NCBI GenBank assembly: GCA_036873755.1
Contig: JAVTVY010045423.1
Span: 1-64,000, forward strand
Direction of reading: 5' to 3'
From: Hanleya hanleyi
Lineage: Eukaryota > Mollusca > Polyplacophora > Lepidopleurida > Hanleyidae
Length of the DNA: 64,000 nucleotides
This document shows, piece after piece, positions 11,641 through 24,158 of this stretch; the stretch's first letter is position 1; the number at the start of each line of letters is the position of its first letter. Position numbers and translations under genes: made by a program. The notes beneath the pieces are model-generated. The model was not told the DNA's origin, searched no databases, and saw nothing but the letters and a program-made list of their open reading frames with translations.

Positions 11641-13034
11641 ACTGAGATTAGATATTGTCTTGGCCTGATTAGTTTCTCTTGAGTAGTGACTAATATAATC
11701 AATAAAAATATCGAAATTTCTCTATCTGGCTCATTGGTTCTCTTATTTGTATAAATTTTGGTCTAGTTCTTATTCTATTGACATTTAATGAAAAATTTCT
11801 TCATACAATCGAGCGACTCACAGCGTTGAATTTGAATTAAAATCAAACTAATATAATTATCGAAATTATATAATTAAGGAGTACATAGTGTAAAACTAGA
11901 CGGCCAAGGGCCCTGATTGCCGTCGTTCTTCGAGTCTACTGGACAACCTCCATACAGGATTATCTCCGCTTATTGCTATGTCGATCGACTCTGTCGGCAC
12001 CTCTTCCCACTTCCCTTATATGTGTTGTAATTCAGACACTTACTCAAACTCCAAGCAGGATTAATGGTCACAAACCACTAATTAATCGTCTTACTTAATA
12101 TGTAGAAAATTGGTAGAGCACATCTTGAGAAAACTATATTGCCTAATATTCGTCGCCACAAATGATCCACCACACTAGGTAGCCTGGCCTTCCCGCTCAA
12201 ACAAATGGAAAATTCAGCATACATTCCCCACCATTTTTTCGAGATAAGACCGCCAGAAATAGGGTCATCCAGCACGGAGGTGGACAATAAAACTGGCCCA
12301 GATTTTTTTTCCGATTAAAATATGAAATGATGCTTTTGATATATCTGAGAGACAAATATTATAGAAACATTTTAAAATACGCCACAGACCATTTCTGGCC
12401 CAGCCAGGTATAGTGGCCAATCAATGTTCGCCTGAAGTCATGTCCTGATAATAATCTTATACCCAGAAACTTCAATGGAGGTTTGTGACCTAATCTGTCT
12501 ATATGTGTCTGTTCTATTATTATCATGGCTGATGTCAGTTATTCAAATAGCCTGCAACCAGAACCTCATTTAACAAACGTACGTGTACCAGTTCAATTCA
12601 AATCGGTCTATTGGCTATCAGATACACTCGCTGAAATGGTATTTGGTTTCAATCTGCTATAGATGTGTATGACATTTTGATTTCTATGAAAAACGGTGTT
12701 CAAATTTTTTTCTTTTTCATTCCTTTTTCAAAAAAAATCTGTTTGCTCTTTATCAAGGCGGACTACTTTTATATTTAGCAGGAATAATTAGCAAAAAACT
12801 TCAGGAAATCTTGTCAGTTTAGGCCGCTCTCCACACAGTCATTTGTCGGATTAGACCTGTGCGAAGAGTGCCAAAAGACGTTTCGTTCCCAAGATAATAA
12901 ATATTATAAGCTATAATTGTAGGGTTGTAGCTTTGTATGAAAATTGTCACTTGTCGAGGGCGAAAAAAATCCTGCCATTCTCCGCACAGTGGATCTTCAC
13001 CACTTAAGTCATGTAGCTTTTGACGGAGATTGAA
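11641..13034. other. No gene seen
   Basis: AT-rich sequence directly upstream of Penelope-like element 1. No coding frame, tRNA or clear repeat was recognised. Short frames such as 12078-12287 on the minus strand have no supporting motif. Confidence 0.5.
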
Positions 13035-13205
13035 TTACAAGCGTCTAGTCCGTCATCCATAATTCAGCCGTCGTCCATTAGAGAATATCCGCGTCCATAA
13101 TCCAAAGACCTATTCCATATTCCATATAACAGTATTAGCACCAAATTCAAAAAGACAATCATAGTATACATAAACATAGGCTTGTTTCCTGCAAGAGAGA
13201 AGCGG
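13035..13205 (-). repeat. Detached copy of the PLE-2 3' tail
   Basis: A ~170-bp stretch starting AATTACAAGCGTCTAGTCCG is nearly identical to 13674-13845 and 21761-21933, which form the 3' end of Penelope-like element 2. Similarity stops at GAAGCGG. The ~470 bp between it and the main element are unrelated. Confidence 0.85.
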
Positions 13206-13673
13206 TATTCCTATCGACCGTCAATGTAACCCAGAAACTCTAGCAGTGACAGGTGAATGCAGGATAAGGGGGCGTGGCATTCCTATCACAGCTGAGAGCA
13301 GAGGTACGTCAAAATGTGGCGATAAAAGCTGGCCTTCCGAAAAGTGCTTTTTCGCAATCTTTCGCTGATGAAAATAACGAAACGGGAGAAAAATATGACC
13401 ATGAGTTTCGGGTTGTTCTCATGATCTTTCTCCTATGTTTATAAATAACATGGAGCGAATTTTTCAATTATTGATAACTGGTGTAAATATGATAATATGG
13501 ACCAAGCTTACATTTATGATACCCTTGCAACCTCTGGCCGCAAATATACCATTTGTCATCGATTAATAATATCTTATTATTATTTTAAGAGAATCCTGAC
13601 ATATTTTGTTGTCTGGAGTGCCAGATAAATTTTATTGGTGCATAACCTGCTTTTATAAAACAACCGAAGTGAA

Positions 13674-15726
13674 TTACAAGCGTCTAGTCCGTCATTCATA
13701 ATCCAGCCATCGTCCATTAGAGAATATCCGCGTCCATAATCCAAAGACCTATTCCATATTCCATACAACAGCATTAGCACCAAATTCAAAAAGACAATCA
13801 TAGTATACATAAACATAGGCTTGTTTCAGCCAAGAGAGAAGCGGACAACAGTTTTCAATGATGCCGGCAAGACATCATGATGTTCCAAAAATATCAAATC
13901 CGTATCGCTGATCAGTATTCTTAATCCATAATATTTGTTGTGAAGTCGTCATCTAAAGAATGATGTATCTCAGTCACGCTTTGATTGTGACTGTTCATAT
14001 GAGTACCATGAGGATCTTGAAGTACATGGGTTCATACAGCCTCTAGCCCCGGGTTAAGCGGAATTAGACACAATTTGAGAAACTTTGAGTGGAGGCGCTT
14101 GGTGGAATAGCCCTGTTTTATAAGTTTCTGCAACAATGTTTTGTGACGTTGAATAAAATCGTCACATTTAACACAGGATCTAGCAAATGCTACTAAGCGA
14201 GATATGTATACGCCATATGCGGGTCCTACTGGAATATTACTCTCCAGAAAGGGATAGTTTACGATGTCGAAATTGTAATCATCTCTTTTGTCGTAAAGTC
14301 GACGTGAGAGAATGCCCGCTTCATTTTCATAGAGATATAGATCTAAATATGATGTGCCTGTATGGCTGTCTGTAGTTTCCTTCAAATCCAGTGAAGGTGG
14401 ATATATATCCTTCACTGCGTCATTTATATAGCGATTATCTACAGCGAGAAGATCGTCTATATAGCGTTTGGTGAATGAGAAGGAACGGCCTTCGAATGGA
14501 TCGGTTTTTGAAAGCGCCTGCATATAGTCATATTCATAAGAGTACAGATATAGGTCAGCCAACAGGGGTGCACAATTAGTACCCATTGGAATACCTAAAT
14601 GCTGCTGATATATTGTGTTGCCAAATTTCACATAGATATTTTTAATGAGAAATTCAAGCAACTCTATAAACAAAGAAACATCCCATGAATGATATCTCTT
14701 GTATGTAGTAGAGCTAAAGAATGCTTTATGGCTTCCGACATTAATATATCTGCGATAAGTTTTCTTGAACACAGATACTATTAACGAACTCAGACGGTCA
14801 ATAAGGTCCTGATGAGGGATTGTAGTACAGAGAGTCGAGAAATGCCATGCGGATACATGTCTGTACGGTATGTGATCTTTAGCATCAAGTACTTCCGTAA
14901 GACATTTTGAGTTTTTCAATATCCACATACAATCAACGCCAGAGTTCTTAGAAATAGTGGCGCAATACCTTTCCCAAAATGCTTGTACCTCCTGAAGAGC
15001 CCTCGTCAATAGGGTTGAAAGAAGCTTGGTGGTGCAGCTTCTAGAACCAGCTATGAATCTAGCTTTGTATGGTGATTTATGCATTTTGGGAGTCCAGTAT
15101 AGTTTTGGTATGTCGTTATGATTGGTTGGAAGACAAATACCTCTCTCCCTGAGAAACTTTTTGTGATTGTTAAATAAATCTTCCAGAGTAAATGAAGTCT
15201 GGAAGTAAGTAGGCGTATTTGATGAAGATATGTCTACACTCAATTCTTTAACCAGCACCTGGTAATAGTAATATTTACATATGAATATTATATTATTCGG
15301 AGCTTTGTCTGCTGGGACTATGACAAATTTACTCTGGAGATTTGCTAGAACTTCTTGCGAATTGGGGCTTCTCAGTACTTGTTTTGCTTGGGGAAGGGTA
15401 CTTCTGTCAATATGGCGGATTGTTTCAACGACCTTGCTCTTGGTGAGGTCCAGCCAATCAGCGAGTACTGTAGGTTCAACTTTTTCTCGCCTAGACCAAT
15501 CAATAACGTACTGTTCCAATGCAGACAGGACTATCTTCTGGTCGGACTTAGGTCCTTTCATCAGGAGTAATTTCATATCCTTATCACTCACCACATCAAG
15601 GTCACCAGTCACAATATGTTTACATGGTGTATAGATAAAGTTCGACGATTCACAATCACAACTATAGCCTCCTAACGTGTATAAGTTCCAGTCAAAGAAT
15701 AACTCACAGGACCCGAACCAAGATCA
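13674..15726 (-). mobile_element. Penelope-like element 2
   Basis: Covers the coding region at 14032-15723 and a 3' untranslated tail down to 13674 that recurs at 13035 and 21757. A short junction sequence near 13467-13500 (TGATAACTGGTGTAAATATG) reappears in inverted form at 21731-21755, beside the 21.7-kb copy, so old rearrangement around these copies is likely. The 5' boundary is not visible. Confidence 0.85.
14032..15723 (-). pseudogene. PLE-2 reverse transcriptase (long open frame, motif A aspartate lost)
   Basis: The longest open frame in the window: 564 codons, with no internal stop from 15723 to 14032. Motifs in order: PCKHIVTGDLDVV near the N terminus after a Cys-rich CDCESS; FVIVPADKAPNNIIFICKYY; YWTPKMHKSPYKARFIAGS; SAWHFSTLCTTIPH; GIPMGTNCAPLLADLYLYSY; KRYIDDLLAVDN; TGTSYLDLYLY; and a C-terminal thumb with GVYISRLVAFARSC. 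This layout is that of a Penelope-like RT with no C-terminal GIY-YIG seen; it resembles the Naiad-type branch, which is inference. Motif A normally reads DFSTLYT. Here the catalytic Asp is His, so activity is unlikely despite the open frame. Relative to the 22.1-kb copy, ~75 bp near 14064 are deleted, giving an altered C terminus. An in-frame TGA lies at 15724-15726. Confidence 0.9.
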
Positions 15727-15939
15727 GGATATTGTAGCAGGTGGTGAAGTAACAGTCTATACACGCGGGGGCCATATTCAGCGCTTTGGTATAATACGCG
15801 TGGAAATTACAACACCATCCAAGAAGAATCACTATCAAGCATAATTATGTACACATCTAATATCCCAGTGGTGATGGTGGTGTTGGTAAACCTTGTGATA
15901 CATGTATTCTCAGCCTGTGTCTAAGACAAACCGTATGCA

Positions 15940-16610
15940 TTGTTCAATCACTCATCTGGGCCACGGGAGGCCAGTGGAATTCTGCATAATAGTATGCGGT
16001 CCTCTGCTCTTGTTGTTGCACCACGATCATATAGAGGTCCCTCAAATCGCTTACAACTTTCACCGCAGAAGCTAGGACCGAAGTCGCGTATGTTATATCT
16101 GTTCTCCATTCTGTTGCTTTGCTCTGCCGACACTGAACTAAATCCTGGACCACGGACATATAAATTCCCATACGGCAGCTGTCAGAAAATACGGCAGCTG
16201 TCAGAAACCTGTCAAGTCTAACCAGGATGGGGTGCAATGTGATAGGTGTGACTGTTGGTACCACCGACAGTGCCTCGACATAAGTAAAAATACCTACCTG
16301 CGATTAGGAAGTGCTAACATTTCTTGGATTTGTGTCGAATGCGAATTATCATCTTACTCTTCACTTTCCAGCAATGTTTCGATTGGCTCACCCTCGCGAC
16401 ACAGTCCTCTTTCAGATTTAAGTCAAGGTAACTTACTGCCTGAAGTCCAACCTGCCCCAACTTCAACACCAAAGTCAACCAATAATAGAAATAGAAATAC
16501 TCACTATCGATCACAACTGCCACATAGGTTTAAATGTGTGACAGTGAATTTTCAGAGTGTATTTGGTAAGAGAGAAAGCTTTTGCCAAATGCTGAATGAA
16601 TAGGAACCGG
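15940..16610 (+). pseudogene. LINE-1 N-terminal region: 2A-like motif plus PHD finger
   Basis: The first frame (15940-16221) carries a hydrophobic LFSILLLCSA followed by DTELNPGP. This is close to the 2A ribosome-skipping consensus D(V/I)ExNPGP but has Thr at the second position. A 20-bp tandem duplication (TACGGCAGCTGTCAG repeated, about 16170-16205) shifts the frame. The second frame (16232-16603) holds the C-terminal part of a PHD finger: QCDRCDCWYHRQC, then WICVEC. It is followed by a Ser/Pro/Asn-rich linker and CVTVNFQS, the start of the AP endonuclease. In this LINE group the PHD segment is thought to contact chromatin or nucleic acid. A TAG at 16601-16603 interrupts the endonuclease start. 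Confidence 0.8.
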
Positions 16611-17700
16611 ATATAGTATTTGGAACAGAGAAATGGTTAAAAGATAGGCTTACTGACAGTGAAGTCATACCAGAAGAGTATGGATATAGAATGTATAGAC
16701 AGGACCACCCAGCTGGTTATGGTGGGATATTGATAGCTTCTAAAATGTCACTGAATAGTGACATCCTGCGGATCCCTGAGACAGAGGGCATCCTGGCTAT
16801 AAGTATACCAACTGTGAGGAAGTTGGTATACTTCCCAGTCAAATCAAACCACTTTATCAACAGTTTCAATACAGATATCCCGATTGAAGAATTGTGGGAT
16901 AGCTTTAGTGAAATGTGCCTTGATACTCTGAAGTTCTGTGTAACATCTAAGCCTTCTTGCAGACGATTTTATCAATCATGAGTTAACACCGACATAAAGA
17001 GACTATCTAGGAGGAAACATAGGGCATATAATAAAGCTAACAGGTCTGGAAAGTTTAGAGACAAGGAGCGATACGAAACACTGCAGTCGCTGTGCTAAAA
17101 AAGACGCAGAACTGCTTACCAATCCTATATTAATTCAGTCTTATTTTTTGAAGGCCCAAAGGGAAACAAGAAATTTTGGTCGTACAATAAGGGGCTCAAG
17201 AACGACCAGTCTCCTATCATATCTGTAGTCGATGAACTTAATATTCCACGTTCGGACCCAACTACTAAGGGTAACATACTCAGCGGCTTCTTCGCATCAG
17301 TGTTTAATTCTACTAGTACTACAAACTGACCACAATTAGATACCCCATCTGTGTCACAGTGCCCGCCTCTATACATCTCCGGCAATGGAGTGGAAAACCT
17401 ATTGGCAATTATTCGCCCCCACAAGGCCAGTTATCCCAGCACGTCTAATGCAGGAAAGTGCAAAGCCACCAGCTCCGGCCCTGTCATTGGTTTTCGAGCT
17501 TCACTCAATCAAATGTGTGTCCCGGGTGCATGGGAAAAAGCTCTTGTGTCCACAAAAGCGGGGATAAGCAAATCCCATCCAATTATCACCCAATCTCACT
17601 AACCAGCATCTCGTGTAAGCTATTAGAGCACAACCTGTACAAAAATGTTATTACACATTTGTAGGCCAATAACCTTATCTCTGATGTCCAACATGGTTTT
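16611..17700 (+). pseudogene. LINE-1 endonuclease remnant and linker
   Basis: After the stop, the frame continues with EPDIVFGTE and WL, then GYGGILIASK: the N-terminal third of an AP-type endonuclease. The middle and catalytic C-terminal half are deleted. From about 16850 the sequence is already the EN-RT linker (RRKHRAYNKANR, a basic helix, near 17010). Several stops follow. The beginning of the RT domain shows as YHPISLTSISCKLLE at about 17590-17630. Confidence 0.7.
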
Positions 17701-18610
17701 CGGTCTGCCAGGACTTGTGAAACACAGTTAGTGGACACTATTCAGCATCTGGCGAAAACGCTGGATGACAAGGGTCAAATGGACATGATTTTATTAGACT
17801 TCTCAAATTACAACACACATAAGGGAAGTGGGAAGAGGCCTCTCAAAGGCCTTTGACCGAGTTCCGAAAGATCATCTGCTTCTCAAATTAAACAACTATG
17901 GAATATGTGACCATATACATGGATGGGTAGATAACTTCCTCTCTGACCGATCCCAGCAGATTGTTCTGGAGAACATTAGACCTACGTCTGTTTCAGTTAC
18001 ATCCGGAGTGCCCCAAGGCAGTGTCCTGGGGCCTTTATTATTCCTGATATATATAAATGATATCACTTGCAAAGTTAGACACTCACAGATACGTCTATTC
18101 GCAGATGACTGCCTATTATTCCGTCCAGTTACTGCCACTGCTGATGCTGTTCTTCTTCAGGCTGATTTAAACAGTTACAGACTTGGGAAAAACTGTGGCT
18201 CATGCAATTCAATGAGTTGAAATGTGAAAAAAATAACAAACAAAAAGTCTAGGATTATGACTCAATATTTTATTCATAACGCGCTGGTTGCCGAATCAAA
18301 CTGTGTCAAGTATTTGGGTGTTCAGATAGACTCAAAGTTATCACGGAATCAACTTGTTGACAGCATAGCTAAAAAGGAAAATATAACACGGGGTTTCCTG
18401 CAGAGGAATACCACGTATTTCCGTAAGGCTGCCAAGGATCAGCGTTACAAAACTTTCTTTCGCCCTATCGTGGAGTATGCCTCACTGGTTTGTAATCCTC
18501 ACGCGAAACGGAATATAAACAAACTTGAATCTGTACAACGTAAGGCTGCACGTTATGTCCATAATAATTATAGCTCTTATGCAAGTGTTAGCAATATGAG
18601 TCTAAAGTGA
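17700..18610 (+). pseudogene. LINE-1 reverse transcriptase palm and C terminus
   Basis: HGFRSARTCETQL starts the conserved core near 17693. Motif A (LSKAFDRVPKDHLLLKL) is interrupted by ~45 foreign bases near 17805-17845. SGVPQGSVLGPLLFLIYIND and LFADDC, with the catalytic Asp pair, follow at 18003-18110. A stop at 18218 separates this from VKYLGVQIDSKLS and the C-terminal HAKRNINKLESVQRKAARYV to 18610. Reverse transcription of its own RNA at a nicked target is the family's function. This copy is inactive. Confidence 0.88.
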
Positions 18611-18835
18611 CAAACTCTGGAACAGAGGCGTAAGGACGCAAAAGTAATCCTTTTCTATAAATGTGTTAACAGTATTGTGGTTATGCCTATGACAGTCTTG
18701 CAGCCAGTGAATAGAGTGACTAGGGGTCATCAGTTGAGTTACATTTCAGTTCAGTCTTCAATTAATGCTTATAGGTGCTCTTTCTACCCGTCAACTATTT
18801 TTTGTGGAATGCTCTACCAGGGTTCGTAGTACAAA

Positions 18836-21756
18836 GCCCGGACAAAAGTAACCTGACAGTCCTCAGTGAAAAACTTTACTGATAATTGGATCAATGGGTA
18901 ATCTGAGCCTGTTTATTAATGTACGGTGGATTAATGTCTAATGCTAGTTGGAAAACATTTCAGGTTCACAAGGCAACTTATACTAGAAAAGTCAAAAATA
19001 TTTCATTATTGCACCTTTGTCACCTTTTACACTGTAAATAATTTCCCGCACGCTGCGCACAGCCACCGTGCATTTATGCTTTGATAAGAGGCTGTACGTT
19101 CTTGGAAGAAGAAGAAGAATAATAATAGTGGAAATTGCCCATTAACACGGATTTTTTCGCCTGGCTTCTCAGTAGATCAATGGTCGTATTCAAGCCTTCT
19201 GCAAAATGGGACATCAAATTAAAATTAGATAAAAGTAACTTCGAAAGCTAATATTATTCTTCCAGTATGTTACATTTCTGAGCTTGGTTTAACAGAAAGA
19301 TGAGCATAATTTTCATGTAAATTTTAATACATATTCTTTTAAACTTAGATGTTTTATACATCAAGTTTGACACTGCTTTTCGATTAAATATAAAATTGAC
19401 ATGCTGGAGCCTAAATATGAGCTGCACAGAGTCACCAGTTTGTTTATTTATTTTGAATATGGACTGAAATATGTTGTATCTTTCTTAAGCCCCCTTTTTG
19501 TGTCCCTCCCCTCAATTAGAGGGGGTGTATAGAAATTCCTTTGCCTGTATGTCCAGGATATACGATTTTTCTCGAGTGTTGTTTCACAGAGCTAGTTTTC
19601 AAAACACCTGAAGAATCTAGCCAATGACTCCTGTGAAGTTCAAACCAAACTGTAATTGCAGAAATTAAAGTAGAAAGTCTATAATAATTTTCAAGTTATA
19701 CGTAGAGTATCATGAGATATACATATAAACAAAATTATACTAGGTACTTCACTATTTCAAGCTCCAGGTCTGGTGTATTAATGATTGTGTAAGTCGTTTA
19801 TTCATCACAGCAGGTTCTCAGGGTTTGAAATATTTCCTAAAAGTTTTTGTTTCTGGTCACAAGGCATTTTTTAACTTGCTGAATTCTAATGTCTCATTTA
19901 TATAGCGAAAAAGTATTACTATTGCAAGAATATTACAATACATTGTCAGGCACATGTGTAGTATCATTAGTATCTGTACCTATTGTACATGCTACCTTGT
20001 GAGATGCAAGAGTGATTTTTGTCGGGTTTACCAAGGGTAACCCCTACATTAGTATCACTCTTCAGTTTTTCTTTTTTCTTCTGCACATGTGTAGTTTTGA
20101 TCTCCTGCCCGGAGACTGTTCTCATTTGATGCCCCTTACAACATTCATAAAAAAGTATCGTTCTTCTGTCTGACAGTCATAAACATATTTACAATGCACG
20201 GTAGCTTGTGCATTTAACTTGATAATGTGAACATTATCGCAGTAAAGTTGATCTTTCCAATTTCTTTTAAAATTTGCCTTTCCATTCTATTTTATCCGGT
20301 ATCATTTGTTACGGCGGGAAGGGTCATTCTCCACGGTCCATTCTCCACACCCGATGTTGATCAGATCTATCGTTGTTCAGATCAGGCAGTTCGTCTTTGA
20401 GCAGTGATTGTGGTTAAGTTTATTATTTATCACAGATGAGTTCTTTTCAAAAGCTTACTTCTCTATAATGTAGACAAATTCATAATTATCTGATAATCAA
20501 AGTTGTGCGTCAACAACCTGACTGTGTGGGGAGTGATAGCACACCGACAGGCGACAGTGACCGTCCAGTCTTGAAGAAGAATTTTTTTGCAGGAAATAAA
20601 TGACGGTGGAGTTGATATATCTGGGGGTGTTAAAAGCGAAACAGTGTTGGAGCTGAAGCAATCTTGAGTTGATCTATTTTGCTGAAAACGGGAGTTAAAA
20701 CAGGTATTGAAAACAGGAGTTTGAAACAGGTGTTGAAACAGGTATTGAACTGAAAGAAAAAATTTGAACCATACACAGTAAACTACTGCATATAACAAAA
20801 TGGGAGTTTCTTTGGAACAGTATAGACTTTGAATCGGCAAACATAATATTATTTGCCACTCTATACAAAGTAAGTTATCACAGCTTATGCTTCCAATTAT
20901 CTATGCATTTCTACATTACTATATCTTAAACGCCACAGTGAATACAATTCAAGTCAACCCGACATCAATACTTTAAGTACTTTGATTTTACTTGTCAATA
21001 CAATAAAGCCCTTGTCAAAGACAGGTAGTCAAACAGTATTTCAACCCCTGAGCAGACTCTTAATTGTATAATACTACACTGATCTTTTGATCCAATGGGG
21101 AGACAAATATGTGGAGCACATTTATCATTCAGATCTTTAGGGTGAATTGATGTGGTGTTCTGCTATAATTGTTGGATCAGTGATCCAACATTGGATATTA
21201 TCTATGATCCAGTACTGAGGCAGTGCTCCAGACATATTACAATGTTACTTTTATTCCAAATATTATTTGACTTATGCTTGTTCATTCAAGAAGAGTCACA
21301 CAACACTTGGTGATCCATGCCTACTTCCAAGCAAGTAAGGGAAGATCACCTTGTTTTGTTAGTAGTGATCCACCATTGATCTAGTCCCAATGCAATATTA
21401 CCAATGGATAAATGATCCAATATCGAGTCCAAATTGATCCACAATTATCATAATCAAAGTATGATTCGAACCTGACGCAGTCCGGGAACGGTCAAACTAG
21501 CCTCTGTTGGGCAGGATTTTATGTTGAATGTATTTAGAGCTCATTTTTAGCTCACCTGCTTTATATAGCCCAATGATGCATTATTGTTTTTAAAAGTGAT
21601 GGTTGTCACCTAATGCAGAACTTGTGAAATAAGTTGAAGACATTGAAAAACATTTGTGAACTTTGTCAACAAAATTATCATAAATTATGTACGGTATTGG
21701 TCCTTTCTTGGAATAGTAGAAATGTTTGAGCCATATTATCATATTTACACCAGTTA
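18836..21756. other. Long stretch without a recognised gene
   Basis: No gene supported. Seen: a short (GAA)n run near 19107; a degenerate AAACAGG(T/A)(G/A)TTGA repeat around 20690-20755; and frequent TGATCC/GGATCA motifs from 21080 to 21450. These include a perfect inverted repeat TGTTGGATCA-G-TGATCCAACA at 21170-21190. Confidence 0.5.
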
Positions 21757-22476
21757 TCAATTACAAGCGTCTAGTCCGTCATTCATAATCCAGCCCTCGT
21801 CCCTTAGAGAATATCCGCGTCCATAATCCAAAGACCTATTCCATTTTCCATATAACAGTTTTAGCACCAAATTCAAAAAGACAATCATAGTATACATAAA
21901 CATAGGCTTGTTTCCTGCAAGAGAGAAGCGGTCAACAGTTTTCAATGATGCCGGCAAGACATCATGATGTTCAAAAATATCAAATCCGTATCGCTGATCA
22001 GTATTCTTAATCCATAATATTCGTTGTAAAGTCGTCATCTAAAGAATGATGTATCTCAGTCACGCTTTGATTGTGACTGTTCATATGAGTACCATGAGGA
22101 TCTTGGAGTACATGGGTTCATACGGCCCCTAGCCCCGGGTTAAGCGGAATTAGACACAAGTTACGAAACGTAGCGCCATAGATCTTGCACGCTACGTTCG
22201 TATTTTGCTATCAGCATGCGATATGTATCGCCAAATTTGAGAAACTTTGAGTGTAGGCGCTTGGTGGAATAGCCCTGTTTTTTAAGTTTCTGCACCAATG
22301 TTTTGTGACGTTGATTAAAATCGTCACATTTAACACAGGATCTAGCAAATGCTACTAAGCGAGATATGTATACGCCATATGCAGGTCCCACTGGAATATT
22401 ACTGTCCAGAAAGGGATAATTTACGATGTCGAAATTGTAATCATCTCTTTTGTCATAAAGTCGACGAGAGAGAATA
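21757..22476 (-). pseudogene. 5'-truncated copy of Penelope-like element 2
   Basis: Near-identical to 13674-14310 but independently truncated: it ends at 22476, inside the RT thumb. It keeps ~75 bp that the main copy lost, giving the C terminus SKFLKFGDTYRMLIAKYERS, ending RYVS and stop. That shows the proper end of this protein family in the window and that the main copy's C terminus is derived. A 5' truncation like this is what incomplete reverse transcription leaves. Confidence 0.88.
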
Positions 22477-22728
22477 ATTTAATAATTTAACCTTCCCAGG
22501 TTAATGATATAGGGGAGAGATCAGGAGAATGAAACGGAGCTCATATATGGTTACCTCAGCTAAACTCAGCATGTAGCATTAGTCCATGCAGGCCTATGGG
22601 ACCTGATAATCGTACTGATGAGAAGTTCCAAACAAACGATAATATGTCTCGAAATTCGATCCTCGCACACCCCGACACATACATTTCGACATACGGACAT
22701 AACGTTCTTGTTTGGAATCAGGTGCATG

Positions 22729-23064
22729 GCTACAGACACTCACCTGTACGCTAAATCAAGTTTGGAATACTCAGACCAGTAAAACGTGGATATGTGTTTT
22801 GCTAATGTTTTGACAGGCAGCAGATATTTCCCCTTCTTTCCACTTGATCAGAGGTCATTTCCGGGATGACGTCAGTGAAATGAAAAACATATAGTGCCAT
22901 CTAAAGTTTCGTGGACTGACGTCATCCTGGAAATGACCTTTGATCAAGTGGAAAGAAAGGGAAATATATACATGCTGCCTGCCAAAACACTAGCAAAACA
23001 CGTCCATGTTTTACAGGTCTGTGTGTTCCAAACTTGATTTAGAGGACAGGCGAGTGTCTGTTGC
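22729..23064. mobile_element. Foldback (palindromic) MITE-like element
   Basis: Left arm about 22729-22884 and right arm about 22916-23064 are reverse complements with scattered mismatches, around a ~30-bp loop. Matching landmarks: ACAGACACTC, CTAAATCAAGTTTGGAA, GTTTTGCTA, GGCAGCA, CCACTTGATCA and GATGACGTCAG at the base of the loop. No coding capacity. Target duplication not resolved. Confidence 0.8.
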
Positions 23065-24158
23065 TACTAATCCTCATTCCATTTAGAAAGTTAAGATATT
23101 ATAACAGAGCCATAACACATGCACATGTAACATGTGCATATGCCTTAACCATATTCCATTACTGGTTATTGTTTTTTTTATTATGAGTTAGCATACGAAA
23201 GTTGAAGGTTCCTGTGCAATGTTGGTTCTTAGTGATGAACTGTGGCTAAGGTTGCTGGCACTTTGAAATGTGAAGAGCTTTTGCCCTTTCTTTGGTTCCT
23301 TCGGTCTGTAGACACCATACAGCTGAAACACTCAGATGTGAAATGCGGAGAGTTATGCATGTATACAGAGTAAGTACAACAGATTTTCAGTATCATTCAT
23401 GAGTGATCATTTAGTAAAAATTTTGAAGTAGTTTTGTTACATACATGTGTATTATTACACCATTTACATACTTGCAAGCATGGGTTGTATTGAGGACTAT
23501 GTACATATATATTCTTGTTTAGATACAATATTCAGACGTTTAATAAGGACCCTGATCACCATGAGAGACATGCTCTAGTCAAGTCAGACATACCTATTCT
23601 CTCAACAGTGATCTATTGTAAATAAATGATTGAAGTAGAGAAAACAATCATGTTGGATAATTAATGCCTGAAATAAAAGGGGGTACATGGAATTCAAATT
23701 TCACCATCACATAACTTAGGATTATGATTGTAATCATAGCATGATTGTTTTGCTGAAGGAACGAGTAATTTTATTTGCTGATTTTCGTCAAAGATTTCGT
23801 TTTATAGTACAAATGGTAATGTGATACATGTGCATTTCCCATACATAAGATGTGTGGTTAAAGAATGTGTAGTTCTGTGATAATGATCCATAGTTGTGGT
23901 ACAACATGACTACTGAAGCACTGGTTACATTCCCTCAGTACCGTGATATGGTTTGTCAAGCCATACCTTAGTGCCACCTTGTCATTGACCAGAGGTGACA
24001 AATCTCAAGTAAATAACATGGCATGTTTTGTGAATGAATCAGTCCTCCTTAGATAAACTGTCGGTTCGCTATGTAAGATTCACTCCCCTTAAGTTGTAGA
24101 AATATCCCTAAATTTTTAGGGTTTCCATGTTCTTGGTGTTGCCAAAGTGAGTTAGAAG
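23065..24158. other. No gene seen
   Basis: AT-rich. A short stretch TATTATAACAGAGCCATAAC at about 23097 recurs inverted near 30691. No coding signal. Confidence 0.45.

Larger units (their letters stand above)
15940..18835 (+). mobile_element. CR1-like non-LTR retrotransposon (LINE-1 of this window), decayed
   Basis: One element read left to right: 2A-like motif and PHD finger, a truncated AP endonuclease, a linker, reverse transcriptase, and a C-terminal tail. There are several stops, frameshifts and an internal deletion in the endonuclease. Order and motifs fit the CR1/L2/Jockey group. No poly-A or clear 3' repeat was found, and the end is set where the C-terminal similarity fades (CGMLYQGS at about 18830). 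Confidence 0.88.

Noticed and set aside
20463..20840. 125-codon minus frame as a gene
   Set aside because: The middle is a degenerate AAACAGG-type repeat; no motif and no splice context.
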